The notes: generated from the letters alone by a model not told the origin. A stretch of DNA of 35,349 nucleotides from an uncultured Oscillospiraceae bacterium (GCA_910585815.1 CAJUFJ010000038.1:1-35349); one strand, 5' to 3'. Shown: positions 15,969 to 31,148, counted from the stretch's first letter. Numbers and translations are program-made.

Positions 15969-16793
15969 ATGAAGCTGTTTGTCAGTTGGTCCGGCGAATA
16001 CAGCCGCAAGATTGCTGAAACTCTTAAAGCCTGGATTCCCGCCGTTTTGCAATCTGTAGACGTGTTTTATTCCCCAGAAGATATTGAAAAGGGGGACGAT
16101 TGGAACAACAGACTGACAAAAGAACTGGAGGAGTGCAAATATGGTGTGGTCTGCCTGACACCCGAAAATGTAAAAGCACCCTGGATTAACTTTGAGGCAG
16201 GGGCGCTGGCCAAGTCTATGGACTCTCGTGTATCCGCCCTAATGCTGGGAATTGCAACATCTGACGTAAAAGGTCCTCTTTCCCGTTTTCAGAATACCTG
16301 GTTCGAAAAAGAAGACTTTAAAAAACTGATACGTTCCATCAATAATTCCACAGAAAAGCCCTTAACTTCTGATGTTTTGAACTATATATTTGAAAAAATG
16401 TGGCCTCATTTGCAAGCTTCGCTTTCTCAAATTGAAAGTGATTTAAAAGAAAAATTTACTGACGGAATAGAAAAAACTGAGCCCGAACGCAAAGAAAGTG
16501 ATGCAATACAGGAAATACTGCATATACTACGAAAAATGGATATACAGAGTAACACCCCGTCAGACTTTTTTGATGATTCTCCTGCTACTTATATTCTTAC
16601 TGTTACAGATTTTGGCCCTAAACATACATTGGTTATCGATATGCTTAATAGTGAATTTCATGAAGGAGAAGAAGCTATTTTAAAAGAGTATGATACATAT
16701 GGTGCCTATACCATAGGAACAACCTCTAAATTGCGCTACTACAGCATTGTTTCCCGGTTGCGTCGCCTTGGTGCTACAGTAGATACTTATTGA
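15969..16793 (+). CDS. TIR-domain protein with an L7/L12-like C-terminal domain
   Basis: The 274-residue protein begins with a bacterial TIR domain (residues 1-150): KLFVSWSGEYSRKIAETL, the loop SPEDIEKGDDW, then VCLTPENVKAPWINFEAGALAK. Glu76, in a W-x3-E arrangement with Trp72, matches the position of the catalytic Glu of NAD+-cleaving TIR enzymes. A charged helical linker (151-200) leads to residues 206-273, which resemble the C-terminal domain of ribosomal protein L7/L12 (FGPKHTLVIDML ... RLRRLGATVDTY). TIR proteins of this kind usually serve in anti-phage immunity by depleting NAD+ or making a signal molecule. The gene is clearly AT-richer than both neighbours, lies alone, and ends in a strong terminator, which together suggest horizontal acquisition. 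ATG follows GTGAGGG. Confidence 0.85.
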   Translation: MKLFVSWSGEYSRKIAETLKAWIPAVLQSVDVFYSPEDIEKGDDWNNRLTKELEECKYGVVCLTPENVKAPWINFEAGALAKSMDSRVSALMLGIATSDVKGPLSRFQNTWFEKEDFKKLIRSINNSTEKPLTSDVLNYIFEKMWPHLQASLSQIESDLKEKFTDGIEKTEPERKESDAIQEILHILRKMDIQSNTPSDFFDDSPATYILTVTDFGPKHTLVIDMLNSEFHEGEEAILKEYDTYGAYTIGTTSKLRYYSIVSRLRRLGATVDTY

Positions 16794-16812
16794 AAAACAA
16801 ACCACTTATAGT

Positions 16813-16842
16813 CAAAGAGGCCGCCAAAAGGCGGCCTCTTTG
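16813..16842. terminator. bidirectional terminator after the TIR gene
   Basis: A perfect 13-bp stem (CAAAGAGGCCGCC and its complement) has an AAAA loop. The 3' arm ends in CTCTTTG followed by TTTC. It serves the plus-strand TIR gene and the convergent minus-strand gene that stops at 16845. Confidence 0.85.
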
Positions 16843-16844
16843 TT

Positions 16845-17669
16845 TCACCGGCAGCAGCAGCTGTTGGCGCTGCTGGTGGTGGTGATGGTGTTGGGCGGGA
16901 AGAACTCGTCTACCGGGAACTGGACCTGGCGGAACATGTCGCAGGGGTCCTCCTGGCAGTGGTCCTCACCGCAGCTGCAATCCTTGGTGGGGATGCAGTA
17001 GTCATAGGCGGGGATGAGCAGCTGGGTATCCCGCTCCATGCGGATGATGGAGAACTGGCCCAGGGTGATGAACAGCCGGTGCTGGTCGCCGCCGGTGACC
17101 AGCTCGTCGCCGAAGCAGGAGGCCACCGCCATGGGGATATCCACACAGCCGCAGTCGCAGGGGCGGCACTCGCAGACGTCCACCAGCTTCAGGCTCAGAA
17201 TCAGCGGGTCCACCGCCTCCACCACCGCGGTGGGCAGGCTGGACTGGGGCACACACTGGACCTGGTTCTCGTTATCCACCGAGGTAAAGCTCTTGGACCC
17301 GCTCTCACTGCCAAAGAGCACAGCCCGCTTGCTGAACACTGCCAGGCCGCAGACCTGGACGGGCCGGGAGGCGCCCACAAAGGCATCGGCGGTGATGCGG
17401 TAGAAATACCGCACATCCACGGTATAAAATCCCCGGTTGAAGGTGACAGGCTCCACATCAATGTACGCATACAGCAGCTCGGCTGACCCGGCTTTGATGG
17501 ACTGAGCCCGGTCGATCACCTCCTGGGAGCAGCGGGTGGGGTAAACTCTCAGATCTTCCACGCAGTCCTTATCCCTGCATGAATCAAAGATCTTTTTCGT
17601 GTGTATGCACACGGCCTCCCGGATACTGCGGTCCTCGCAGACGGGGCCGGGCACGACCTTTTCTGGCAT
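16845..17669 (-). CDS. cysteine-rich conserved protein, possibly spore-associated
   Basis: This 274-residue protein begins MPEKVVPGPVCEDRSIREAV and has no signal peptide. Cysteines are spread through it, with clusters at VCECRPCDCGC, DCSCGEDHCQEDPC and a C-terminal SCCCR. The centre (ELLYAYIDVEPVTFNRGFYTVDVRYFYR) looks like a beta domain. I recall unnamed homologues in spore-forming Clostridia. The cysteine pattern is like structural spore-coat proteins, but that is inference. ATG 17669 follows AGGAGGG by six bases. The frame remains open to 18458 on this strand only because it shadows the genes opposite. It is convergent with the TIR gene and divergent from the DUF4364 gene. No sigma-A promoter was found upstream. 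Confidence 0.75.
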   Translation of the reverse strand: MPEKVVPGPVCEDRSIREAVCIHTKKIFDSCRDKDCVEDLRVYPTRCSQEVIDRAQSIKAGSAELLYAYIDVEPVTFNRGFYTVDVRYFYRITADAFVGASRPVQVCGLAVFSKRAVLFGSESGSKSFTSVDNENQVQCVPQSSLPTAVVEAVDPLILSLKLVDVCECRPCDCGCVDIPMAVASCFGDELVTGGDQHRLFITLGQFSIIRMERDTQLLIPAYDYCIPTKDCSCGEDHCQEDPCDMFRQVQFPVDEFFPPNTITTTSSANSCCCR

Positions 17670-17784
17670 AGAATTCCCTCCTAGATTTGGATGGTCATGG
17701 GCGGCTGAGCGCCCAGTAGGGGTTTTGCTTACAACACATCTTATGTGCCAGCCGGGTTTTGGTGCGGGCCGGCCAGTTTTTCTC

Positions 17785-17813
17785 TTGCCCTTTTTCCCCT
17801 TTGCGGCTATAAT
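17785..17813 (+). promoter_or_regulatory. sigma-A promoter of the DUF4364 gene
   Basis: TTGCCC (17785-17790) and consensus TATAAT (17808-17813) are separated by 17 bp. The leader is about 27 nt and carries GGAAGGAG before the ATG. Confidence 0.85.
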
Positions 17814-17846
17814 AGGAGTTACAAACGACTTGGAAGGAGCTCCGCC

Positions 17847-18383
17847 ATGCCCCCTATTGGATTTATTCAGGACGATCTGGACCTGAAGCTGCTGGTCCTC
17901 TACATTATGGACCGGGCCGCCGGCCCCATCACCTTTTTGCAGCTGTTTGAGCTGGCCCTGTGCGACGCGGGGGTGGACTACTTCTCCCTCGCCCAGGCGG
18001 TGGACCACATGGTGGCCACCGGCCAGCTGACCAAGGAGGAGGACCGCTACGCCATCACCGAGAAGGGCCGGCGCAACAGTCAGATCTGCGAGGGCGGCCT
18101 GCCCCGGTCGGTGCGGCGGCACTGCGACGACAACCTGATCCAGGTCAATGCGGCCCTGCGGCGGGAGTCCCAGGTCCGGGCCAGGATCATGGACCGGGAG
18201 GACGGCACCGCCACCCTGTGCCTGACCCTGGAGGACGACTCCTCCCCCCTGCTCCACCTGGCCCTCCTCTCCCCCGGCCGGGAGCAGGCCGAGCGGTGGG
18301 CGGCGGCCTTCCAGTCGGACCCCTCCGCCCTCTACATGAACATCATCAAGCTGCTGGACAAGGAGGATACCAATGAGACGTAG
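17847..18383 (+). CDS. DUF4364 family protein (winged-helix-like)
   Basis: This 178-residue cytoplasmic protein belongs to DUF4364, a Clostridia-type family with an N-terminal winged-helix-like region. The start (DLKLLVLYIMDRAAGPITFLQLFELAL) is followed by a helix-turn-helix-sized block (YFSLAQAVDHMVATGQLTKEEDRYAITEKG), resembling MarR/PadR-type DNA-binding domains. The C-terminal half is a small alpha/beta domain. It is probably a regulator, but the target is unknown. ATG 17847 follows GGAAGGAG. It overlaps the next gene by 11 bases, so the two are coupled. Confidence 0.82.
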   Translation: MPPIGFIQDDLDLKLLVLYIMDRAAGPITFLQLFELALCDAGVDYFSLAQAVDHMVATGQLTKEEDRYAITEKGRRNSQICEGGLPRSVRRHCDDNLIQVNAALRRESQVRARIMDREDGTATLCLTLEDDSSPLLHLALLSPGREQAERWAAAFQSDPSALYMNIIKLLDKEDTNET

Positions 18384-18843
18384 CGACCGCGCCCAGGACC
18401 GGGATTTCTCCCTGGCCCTCATAGACCGCTGTACCCACGGGGTGATGGCCCTCTCCACCGGAGAGGCCGTCCCCTACTGTCTGCCCCTGTCCCTCGTCCG
18501 GGTGGGGGAGGACCTCTACTTCCACTGCGCCCGCACAGGACGGAAAACAGATCTGCTGCGCCGCTTTCCCCAGGTGTGCCTTACCTTTGTGGGGGAGGAC
18601 CGGCCCGTCTTCGTCGCCCCGGCTGAGTATACCACCTATTTCCAGTCCGTCCTTGTCACCGGCACGGCCAGCGAGGTGACCGACCCCGGCGAGAAGGTCC
18701 AGGCCCTGCGGGCCCTGTGCCAAAAGGTAACGCCCAACCACATGGAGGGCTTCGAGGCCGCTGTGGAACAGAGTCTGAACGTCACCGCCGTGTGGAAGGT
18801 CCGCATGGAGGAGCTCTCCGGCAAAGCCAAGCTGGAACGCTGA
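18373..18843 (+). CDS. pyridoxamine 5'-phosphate oxidase family protein
   Basis: This 156-residue split-barrel flavoprotein is of the PNPOx-like/NimA group, which bind FMN (or F420 or heme) and reduce varied small molecules. The sequence starts with a helix and an ALSTGEAVPYCLPLSLVRVGEDLYFHCA strand pair, then GRKTDLLRRFPQVCLTFVGED, typical of the Nim-like subgroup. Length is typical. The substrate is unknown, and members of this subgroup are not necessarily nitroimidazole reductases. ATG 18373 follows AAGGAGG and overlaps the DUF4364 stop. No clear terminator follows. Confidence 0.85.
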   Translation: MRRSDRAQDRDFSLALIDRCTHGVMALSTGEAVPYCLPLSLVRVGEDLYFHCARTGRKTDLLRRFPQVCLTFVGEDRPVFVAPAEYTTYFQSVLVTGTASEVTDPGEKVQALRALCQKVTPNHMEGFEAAVEQSLNVTAVWKVRMEELSGKAKLER

Positions 18844-18894
18844 ACACGCATCGCATGCAAAACAAAGGCGGCGGGTATTGACGTACCTGCCACC

Positions 18895-18923
18895 TTTACC
18901 TTTATGTGAAAACATGGTAAGAT
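18895..18923 (+). promoter_or_regulatory. probable sigma-A promoter of the rRNA methyltransferase gene
   Basis: TTTACC (18895-18900) and TAAGAT (18918-18923) are 17 bp apart, about 29 bases before the ATG. Each box departs from consensus at two positions. Confidence 0.55.
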
Positions 18924-18951
18924 AACCTGACTTGAAAAGGGGGCGTGTCCT

Positions 18952-20316
18952 ATGGCTGACATCAGAAAAAACACCGTCCACACCCTGGACATCACCGGCT
19001 ACACCGCCGAGGGGATGGGGGTGGCCCGGCTGGAGGGGCGGGTGGTCTTTGTCCCCTGCACCATTCAGGGAGAGCGGTGGCGGGTCCGCCTGGAGAAGGT
19101 GAACAAAAATGTGGCCTGGGGCCGCGGGGTGGAGCTGCTTCTCCCCTCCCCTGAGCGGATTGAATCCGACTGTCCCCTCTACGGCAAATGCGGCGGCTGC
19201 CAGTTCCGCCACATGACCTACGCTGAGGAGCTGCGGGCCAAGGCGCAGCGCATTGCCGACGCTCTGGAGCGGGTGGGCCATGTCAGGCTGGACCTCCCCC
19301 CCGTCCTGGGGGCGGCGGACCCGCTCCGGTACCGGAACAAGGTACAGTTCCCGGTATCTCAGAACCGGCAGGGGCTGTCCATAGGCTACTACCGCCCCCG
19401 GAGCCATGACGTGCTGGACGCCCCCGACTGCCCCCTCCAGCCCCAGGCGGTCACCCGGCTGCGGGGGGCCTTTCAGGCCTGGATGCAGGCCCATGGCCTC
19501 CCCGCCTATGACGAGGGGACGGGCAGGGGGCTGATCCGCCATCTGTACGTACGCACCAGCAGCCGGGGGGAGAGCCTGGTGTGCGTGGTGGCCAACGGGG
19601 ACAAGCTCCCCTGCGCCGACGCCCTGGTGGACTCCCTGCGCCGGGCGGAGCCCGGCCTGGCCGGGGTGGTGCTCAATGTGAACACCCGGGACACCAACGT
19701 AATCCTGGGGGACCGGTATGCCGTCCTCTGGGGGCAGGACTGGCTGGAGGAGGAGTTATGTCAGCTCACCTTCCGCCTGTCGGTCCCCTCCTTCTTCCAG
19801 ATCAATCGGGCCCAGACGGAGGTGCTGTACGGCGTGGCGCTGGACTTTGCCGGGCTCACCGGAGCGGAGACCGTGCTGGACCTGTACTGCGGCATCGGCA
19901 CCATCTCCCTGGCCCTGGCCCGGCGGGCGGGACGGGTTATCGGGGCGGAGATCGTCCCCCAGGCGGTGGACGACGCCATGGAAAACGCCCGGCGGAACGG
20001 CATCACTAACGCGGAATTTTTCTGCGGCGACGCCGGAGCCGTGGCCCGGAAGCTGGACGCGGAGGGCGTCCGGCCCCAGGTCATCTGTGTGGACCCGCCC
20101 CGGAAGGGGCTGGCTCCGGAGGTGCCCGCCATTCTGGCCGGCATGGCCCCGGAACGGATTGTCTACGTCTCCTGCGACCCCGCCACCCTGGCCCGGGATG
20201 TGGACCGCTTTGTTCAACTGGGCTACCGTCCGGTGCGGGCTCAGGGAGTAGACCTCTTTCCCAGAACGGCCCATGTGGAGACGGTGGTAATGTTAGAACA
20301 AAATCCCACCTTATAA
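18952..20316 (+). CDS. rlmD: 23S rRNA (uracil-C5)-methyltransferase, RlmD/RlmCD type
   Basis: This is a SAM-dependent enzyme that methylates C5 of uracil in 23S rRNA (U1939, and in Gram-positive RlmCD also U747). Residues 1-58 form a TRAM RNA-binding domain. A [4Fe-4S] site is given by Cys74, Cys80, Cys83 (CPLYGKCGGC) and Cys160. Further markers are PSFFQINRAQTEVLY, the SAM-binding LDLYCGIGTISLALA, and DPPRKGL. The nucleophilic Cys408 lies in VYVSCDPATLARD. The 454-residue length is normal. ATG 18952 has AGGGGG ten bases upstream. Whether it modifies one or both sites cannot be read from sequence. Confidence 0.93.
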   Translation: MADIRKNTVHTLDITGYTAEGMGVARLEGRVVFVPCTIQGERWRVRLEKVNKNVAWGRGVELLLPSPERIESDCPLYGKCGGCQFRHMTYAEELRAKAQRIADALERVGHVRLDLPPVLGAADPLRYRNKVQFPVSQNRQGLSIGYYRPRSHDVLDAPDCPLQPQAVTRLRGAFQAWMQAHGLPAYDEGTGRGLIRHLYVRTSSRGESLVCVVANGDKLPCADALVDSLRRAEPGLAGVVLNVNTRDTNVILGDRYAVLWGQDWLEEELCQLTFRLSVPSFFQINRAQTEVLYGVALDFAGLTGAETVLDLYCGIGTISLALARRAGRVIGAEIVPQAVDDAMENARRNGITNAEFFCGDAGAVARKLDAEGVRPQVICVDPPRKGLAPEVPAILAGMAPERIVYVSCDPATLARDVDRFVQLGYRPVRAQGVDLFPRTAHVETVVMLEQNPTL

Positions 20317-20333
20317 TTTGTTCATTTTTGTAC

Positions 20334-20362
20334 TAGACCGCCCGGTTTTCCTGTAGTAAGAT
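20334..20362 (+). promoter_or_regulatory. possible sigma-A promoter of the second MATE gene
   Basis: TAGACC (20334-20339) and TAAGAT (20357-20362) are 17 bp apart, 45 bases before the GTG start. No terminator separates the gene from rlmD, so read-through is also likely. Confidence 0.5.
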
Positions 20363-20406
20363 AGTCTGACTGTTAAGAACGACTTTTTAAAGGAGAATCG
20401 CGCATC

Positions 20407-21813
20407 GTGAAAAAAAGTCACAGCATTGACATGTGCAACGGGTCTCTGGCGGACAAGATTCTGCTCTTTGCCCTGCCGCTTATGTCCTCCAGCCTGCTCC
20501 AGCTGCTGTTCAACGCGGCGGACGTAGTCGTGGTAGGCCGCTTTGCCGGCAAGGAGGCGCTGGCGGCTGTGGGCTCCAACACCTCCCTTATCAACCTGAC
20601 CATCAACCTGTTTGTGGGTCTGTCGGTGGGCACCAACGTGGTGGTATCCCGGGACCTGGGGGCCGGGCGCTACGACAACGTGGGCCGCAGCGTCCACACC
20701 GCCATGACCCTGGCCCTGGCCAGCGGCATCGGCATGATGATCTTCGGTGTGGTGATGGTCCGGCAGCTGCTGGAGTGGATGTCCTCCCCCACCGATGTGA
20801 TCGACCTGGCCACGGTGTACTTACGCATCTACTTTCTGGGCATGCCCGCCAACCTGGTTTACAACTTCGGCGCGGCCATCCTCCGGGCCCAGGGGGACAC
20901 CCAGCGGCCGCTGTATTTCCTCACCTTCGCCGGCGTGGTCAACGTGCTCCTGAACCTGGTTTTTGTCATCGCCCTGCAAATGGACGTGGCCGGGGTGGCG
21001 CTGGCCACCATCATTGCCCAGTACATCTCCGCCGCGCTGGTCGTGCGGTGCATGATGCGGGAGCAGGGCCCCCTCCGCCTGGATCTGAAACGGCTGGGGC
21101 TGGAAAAACGGGGCGTGCTTCAGATTTTAAAGGTCGGTCTGCCCGCCGGCTTTCAGGGGGTGGTGTTCTCCCTGTCCAACGTGGTGATTCAGTCCTCCCT
21201 CAACTCCTTTGACGACCCGATCCTGGTGGCTGGCTCCGCCGCCGGGGCCAACATCGAGAGCTTTGTCTACGTCACCATGAACTCCTTCCACCAGGCGGCC
21301 ATCTCCTTTGTGGGCCAGAATTACGGCGCCGCCAAGTGTGACCGGGTGGACCGGGTGGCCTGGCAGTGCACTATCTTCTCGGTCCTCTTTGGCCTGGTCG
21401 CCGGCAACCTGGCTTACCTCCTGGGCGCCCCGCTGGTGAACATCTACGCCCCCGGCGAGCCGGATGTGGTGCATCAGGCCCTGGTTCGGATGCTCTATAT
21501 CTGCTGCCCCTACTTTATCTGCGGCGTGATGGAGGCCCTGGTGGGGGTGCTCCGGGGGCTGGGCAGCTCGGTAATCCCCATGGTCACCTCCATTGTGGGG
21601 GCCTGCGGACTGCGGCTGGTCTGGGTGGCCGTCGTCTTCCCCGTCTACCGCACCCCCGCCTGCCTGTATCTCTCCTACCCCGTCACCTGGATTATCACCT
21701 CCCTGTTCCACTTCCTTTTTCTTATGCTGGTGGTGCGCCGGCGGGCCTTTGCCAAGGTCCAGAGCCGCGGCCCCGCCTATCTGTCCACCGAGGGCCACCA
21801 TCCCGAGGTATAG
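20407..21813 (+). CDS. MATE family efflux transporter
   Basis: This encodes a 468-residue MATE exporter of the DinF/NorM-like Firmicutes group. The family start KILLFALPLMSSSLLQLLFNAADVVVVGRFAG is followed by about 12 membrane segments. QNYGAAKCDRV in the second half is the repeated QNYGAxxxxR motif of this group. It exports cationic or aromatic compounds against a Na+ or H+ gradient, though the substrate is unknown. The GTG start is the first codon of the family N-terminus, with AAGGAG 11 bases upstream (a long spacing). It shares only the family pattern with the MATE gene at 1236, so they are not recent duplicates. A terminator follows. Confidence 0.92.
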   Translation: MKKSHSIDMCNGSLADKILLFALPLMSSSLLQLLFNAADVVVVGRFAGKEALAAVGSNTSLINLTINLFVGLSVGTNVVVSRDLGAGRYDNVGRSVHTAMTLALASGIGMMIFGVVMVRQLLEWMSSPTDVIDLATVYLRIYFLGMPANLVYNFGAAILRAQGDTQRPLYFLTFAGVVNVLLNLVFVIALQMDVAGVALATIIAQYISAALVVRCMMREQGPLRLDLKRLGLEKRGVLQILKVGLPAGFQGVVFSLSNVVIQSSLNSFDDPILVAGSAAGANIESFVYVTMNSFHQAAISFVGQNYGAAKCDRVDRVAWQCTIFSVLFGLVAGNLAYLLGAPLVNIYAPGEPDVVHQALVRMLYICCPYFICGVMEALVGVLRGLGSSVIPMVTSIVGACGLRLVWVAVVFPVYRTPACLYLSYPVTWIITSLFHFLFLMLVVRRRAFAKVQSRGPAYLSTEGHHPEV

Positions 21814-21818
21814 GCACC

Positions 21819-21853
21819 ATGAGGACCGCCCCCGCCGGCGGCCCTCATTTTTT
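21819..21853 (+). terminator. intrinsic terminator of the second MATE gene
   Basis: ATGAGG pairs with CCTCAT, and inside it CCGCC with GGCGG after one mismatch, with a six-base loop. The stem runs straight into TTTTT. Confidence 0.8.
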
Positions 21854-21889
21854 GTGCAAAAATTCTCCAGGATTTTTTCCGGAAAAGGT

Positions 21890-21926
21890 TTGACAAACGG
21901 TAACAAATGTGTTACAATTCGGTTAC
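21890..21926 (+). promoter_or_regulatory. promoter with TGTTAC-type response-regulator boxes
   Basis: A consensus TTGACA (21890-21895) and TACAAT (21913-21918) have a 17-bp spacer. The spacer holds an inverted repeat, GTAACA (21900-21905) and TGTTAC (21910-21915). A further GGTTAC at 21921-21926 makes a direct repeat of GTTAC at an 11-bp period, the geometry of WalR-type boxes (TGTWAH-N5-TGTWAH). It overlaps the -10 box, so binding would probably repress. Confidence 0.6.
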
Positions 21927-21961
21927 AGTTTTTTAAGACACAATTTTAGAGGAGGCCTACC

Positions 21962-22252
21962 ATGGCAAACGAAAACCTGCCTCTTTCCTACAAGGGACAC
22001 CCCCTCCGCCGGAAAGATAATCTGATTTATTACGGAACAATGGCTGAAAAATACATCATTATGCTTCAGATCCTGTCCTCCAAGGACCAGGGCGGCCTGC
22101 CGGTGGCAGACCGGGTATCCGTTCAGCTCCAGCTCACCGACCCCGACCTGAAAAGCCGGGACCGGGTGGTTAAAAAGAGCGAAAAGGACAGCCTTTACGC
22201 CGCAATGGACGTGGCCGCCGTCTGGCTGGACCGGGCACTGGCCGGAAAGTAA
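21962..22252 (+). CDS. small conserved hypothetical protein
   Basis: This 96-residue soluble protein contains SYKGHPLRRKDNLIYYGTMAEKYIIMLQIL, then a beta-like SVQLQLTDPD and a C-terminal helix. I recall similar unnamed proteins in Oscillospiraceae; function is not known. ATG 21962 follows GAGGAGG-type sequence (AGAGGAGGCCTACC) at a short spacing. A consensus promoter with repeat boxes lies upstream. The secreted hydrolase gene follows 66 bases later in the same direction with no terminator between, so the two are probably one regulated unit. Confidence 0.7.
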   Translation: MANENLPLSYKGHPLRRKDNLIYYGTMAEKYIIMLQILSSKDQGGLPVADRVSVQLQLTDPDLKSRDRVVKKSEKDSLYAAMDVAAVWLDRALAGK

Positions 22253-22277
22253 CAAATAGTTACAGATTTACGTTAAA
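22249..22277 (+). promoter_or_regulatory. second GTAAC/GTTAC box upstream of the hydrolase gene
   Basis: GTAAC (22249-22253) and GTTAC (22259-22263) form an inverted repeat like the one at 21900-21915. A further GTTAA follows at 22272-22276. It overlaps the stop of the 96-residue gene and precedes the NlpC/P60 gene. No good sigma-A promoter was found beside it. Confidence 0.4.
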
Positions 22278-22318
22278 CTGCTGATAACCCGTCTGCAAAA
22301 AAAGAGGAGGACGTCAAT

Positions 22319-23224
22319 ATGAATTTCAAGCGCACTGTATCCCGTCTCACCGCCGGCCTGCTGCTGGTCAGCTCCCTGATTACCCCCGCCCTGGCCGCCA
22401 CCGGCACCGTCAACACCGAGGGCAGCAGCCTCCGGCTCCGCTCCGAGGCCAACACCAGCAGCTCCGTGCTGAAGCAGCTGTCCCACGGCACCCAGGTAGA
22501 CGTCCTCTCCGGTCTGGTGGACGGCTGGTATCAGGTCTCCTACAAGGGCACCACCGGTTACGTGTCCGGCGACTACCTCACTGTCACCGAGGACAGCGCG
22601 GCCGCTCCCCAGACCACCGCCGCCCCTGCCGCTGAGCCCGCCTCCGACAAGGTTTACATCAAAGTCACCGAAGGCCCTCTGAATATCCGCTCCGGCCCCA
22701 GCACCGACTATGACCGGGTGGGCAGCCTGTACACCGGCCGGACCGCCGAGGTGGTGGAGAAGCTGGACGGCTGGTATCACATCAGCGACGGCTATGTCAG
22801 CGCCGACTACGTCACCGAAATTGACGCCGCCGCCTATGAGGCCTCCTACAGCAAGGGCCAGGAGATTGCCGACTACGCCCTCCAGTTCAAGGGCTACCGC
22901 TATGTCCACGGCGGCAGCTCCCCCAGTGGCTTTGACTGCTCCGGCTTCACCAGCTATGTGTACAAGCAGTTCGGCTACAGCCTGAACCGCACCTGCTCCG
23001 GCCAGCTGGACAACGGCACCCCCGTCTCCATGAGCGAGCTCCAGCCCGGCGACATCGTCATCTTCAAGAAGGGCAACGCCAACACCCGCGCCACCCATGT
23101 GGGACTCTACATCGGCAACCAGCAGTTCATCCACGCCTCCACCGCCAAGGTGGGCGTCATCATCAGCAAGCTGAGCGACGCCTATTACACCACCGGCTTT
23201 GTTGGCGGCCGCCGGATCGTCTGA
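22319..23224 (+). CDS. secreted SH3b-SH3b-NlpC/P60 peptidoglycan endopeptidase
   Basis: This is a 301-residue exported cell-wall hydrolase. A signal peptide (residues 1-27, LLLVSSLITPALA-A) is followed by two bacterial SH3 domains (about 29-90 and 112-168), which usually bind peptidoglycan, with an Ala/Pro-rich linker between them. The NlpC/P60 domain spans about 180-301. Catalytic residues are Cys207 (FDCSGF), His260 (THVGLYIG) and His272 (FIHAS). The enzyme should cut the gamma-D-glutamyl-diamino-acid bond of stem peptides. ATG 22319 follows GAGGAGGAC. The upstream GTTAC-type boxes fit control by a WalR-like regulator, as is known for such hydrolases in other Firmicutes (inference). A strong terminator follows. 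Confidence 0.95.
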   Translation: MNFKRTVSRLTAGLLLVSSLITPALAATGTVNTEGSSLRLRSEANTSSSVLKQLSHGTQVDVLSGLVDGWYQVSYKGTTGYVSGDYLTVTEDSAAAPQTTAAPAAEPASDKVYIKVTEGPLNIRSGPSTDYDRVGSLYTGRTAEVVEKLDGWYHISDGYVSADYVTEIDAAAYEASYSKGQEIADYALQFKGYRYVHGGSSPSGFDCSGFTSYVYKQFGYSLNRTCSGQLDNGTPVSMSELQPGDIVIFKKGNANTRATHVGLYIGNQQFIHASTAKVGVIISKLSDAYYTTGFVGGRRIV

Positions 23225-23240
23225 TCTCATACATAAAAAA

Positions 23241-23280
23241 CCCGCGCCCACCGTCTGGAACCAGGCGGTGGGCGTTTTTT
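23241..23280. terminator. bidirectional terminator after the NlpC/P60 gene
   Basis: CGCCCACCG (23245-23253) pairs with CGGTGGGCG (23266-23274). The stem continues through CTGG/CCAG, and TTTTTT follows directly. On the other strand an A-run before the stem gives a matching U-tract. Confidence 0.9.
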
Positions 23281-23303
23281 CCATAAAAAAACAGAAATAG
23301 GCC

Positions 23304-23332
23304 TTGACAGCCTATCCCAGTTATGGTAGAAT
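23304..23332 (+). promoter_or_regulatory. sigma-A promoter of rpoBC
   Basis: Consensus TTGACA (23304-23309) and TAGAAT (23327-23332) are 17 bp apart. Transcription would start near 23339, about 240 nt before the rpoB start. Confidence 0.85.
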
Positions 23333-23338
23333 AAAATG

Positions 23339-23580
23339 CTTTTGTGTCCCTTTGCTTCAATCGGACACTTTTCCATATTCACAATGTCAGTGTAGCACAC
23401 CCCGGAGGGATTGGCAAGAGAAAAGCCCATAAAACAGTCCACACGCCCGCGTGTATCGCTTCTCCCCTTCCCGCCATAATTGTGCAAACTGACGGCAATT
23501 TTCCCCGCTTCCCCCAAATTCCGCCAGGAAAAAGTGTCAACCAACCGTCAATTCTGAAGAAAGCGAGTTGATATTTCAGC
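23339..23580 (+). other. long untranslated leader of rpoB
   Basis: No credible gene is present. Near its 5' end GTGTCC (23344-23349) can pair with GGACAC (23363-23368), followed by TTTT, a weak attenuator-like hairpin. The rest is C-rich on the plus strand and has no recognisable structured-RNA motif. The region just before the ATG lacks a strong ribosome-binding site (only GCGAGTTGATA), unusual for such a highly expressed gene. Confidence 0.5.
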
Positions 23581-27444
<3,864 letters not shown>

Positions 27445-27464
27445 CACAGGGAGGAGATCAAAGC

Positions 27465-31148
<3,684 letters not shown>

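Noticed and set aside
17670..18458. N-terminal extension of the cysteine-rich protein to 537 residues
   Set aside because: The extension lies opposite the DUF4364 gene and lacks homology, while ATG 17669 has an excellent ribosome-binding site.
22261..22300. Separate sigma-A promoter for the NlpC/P60 gene (TTACAG, 17 bp, GATAAC)
   Set aside because: The -10 match is too poor. Cotranscription with the 96-residue gene is more likely.
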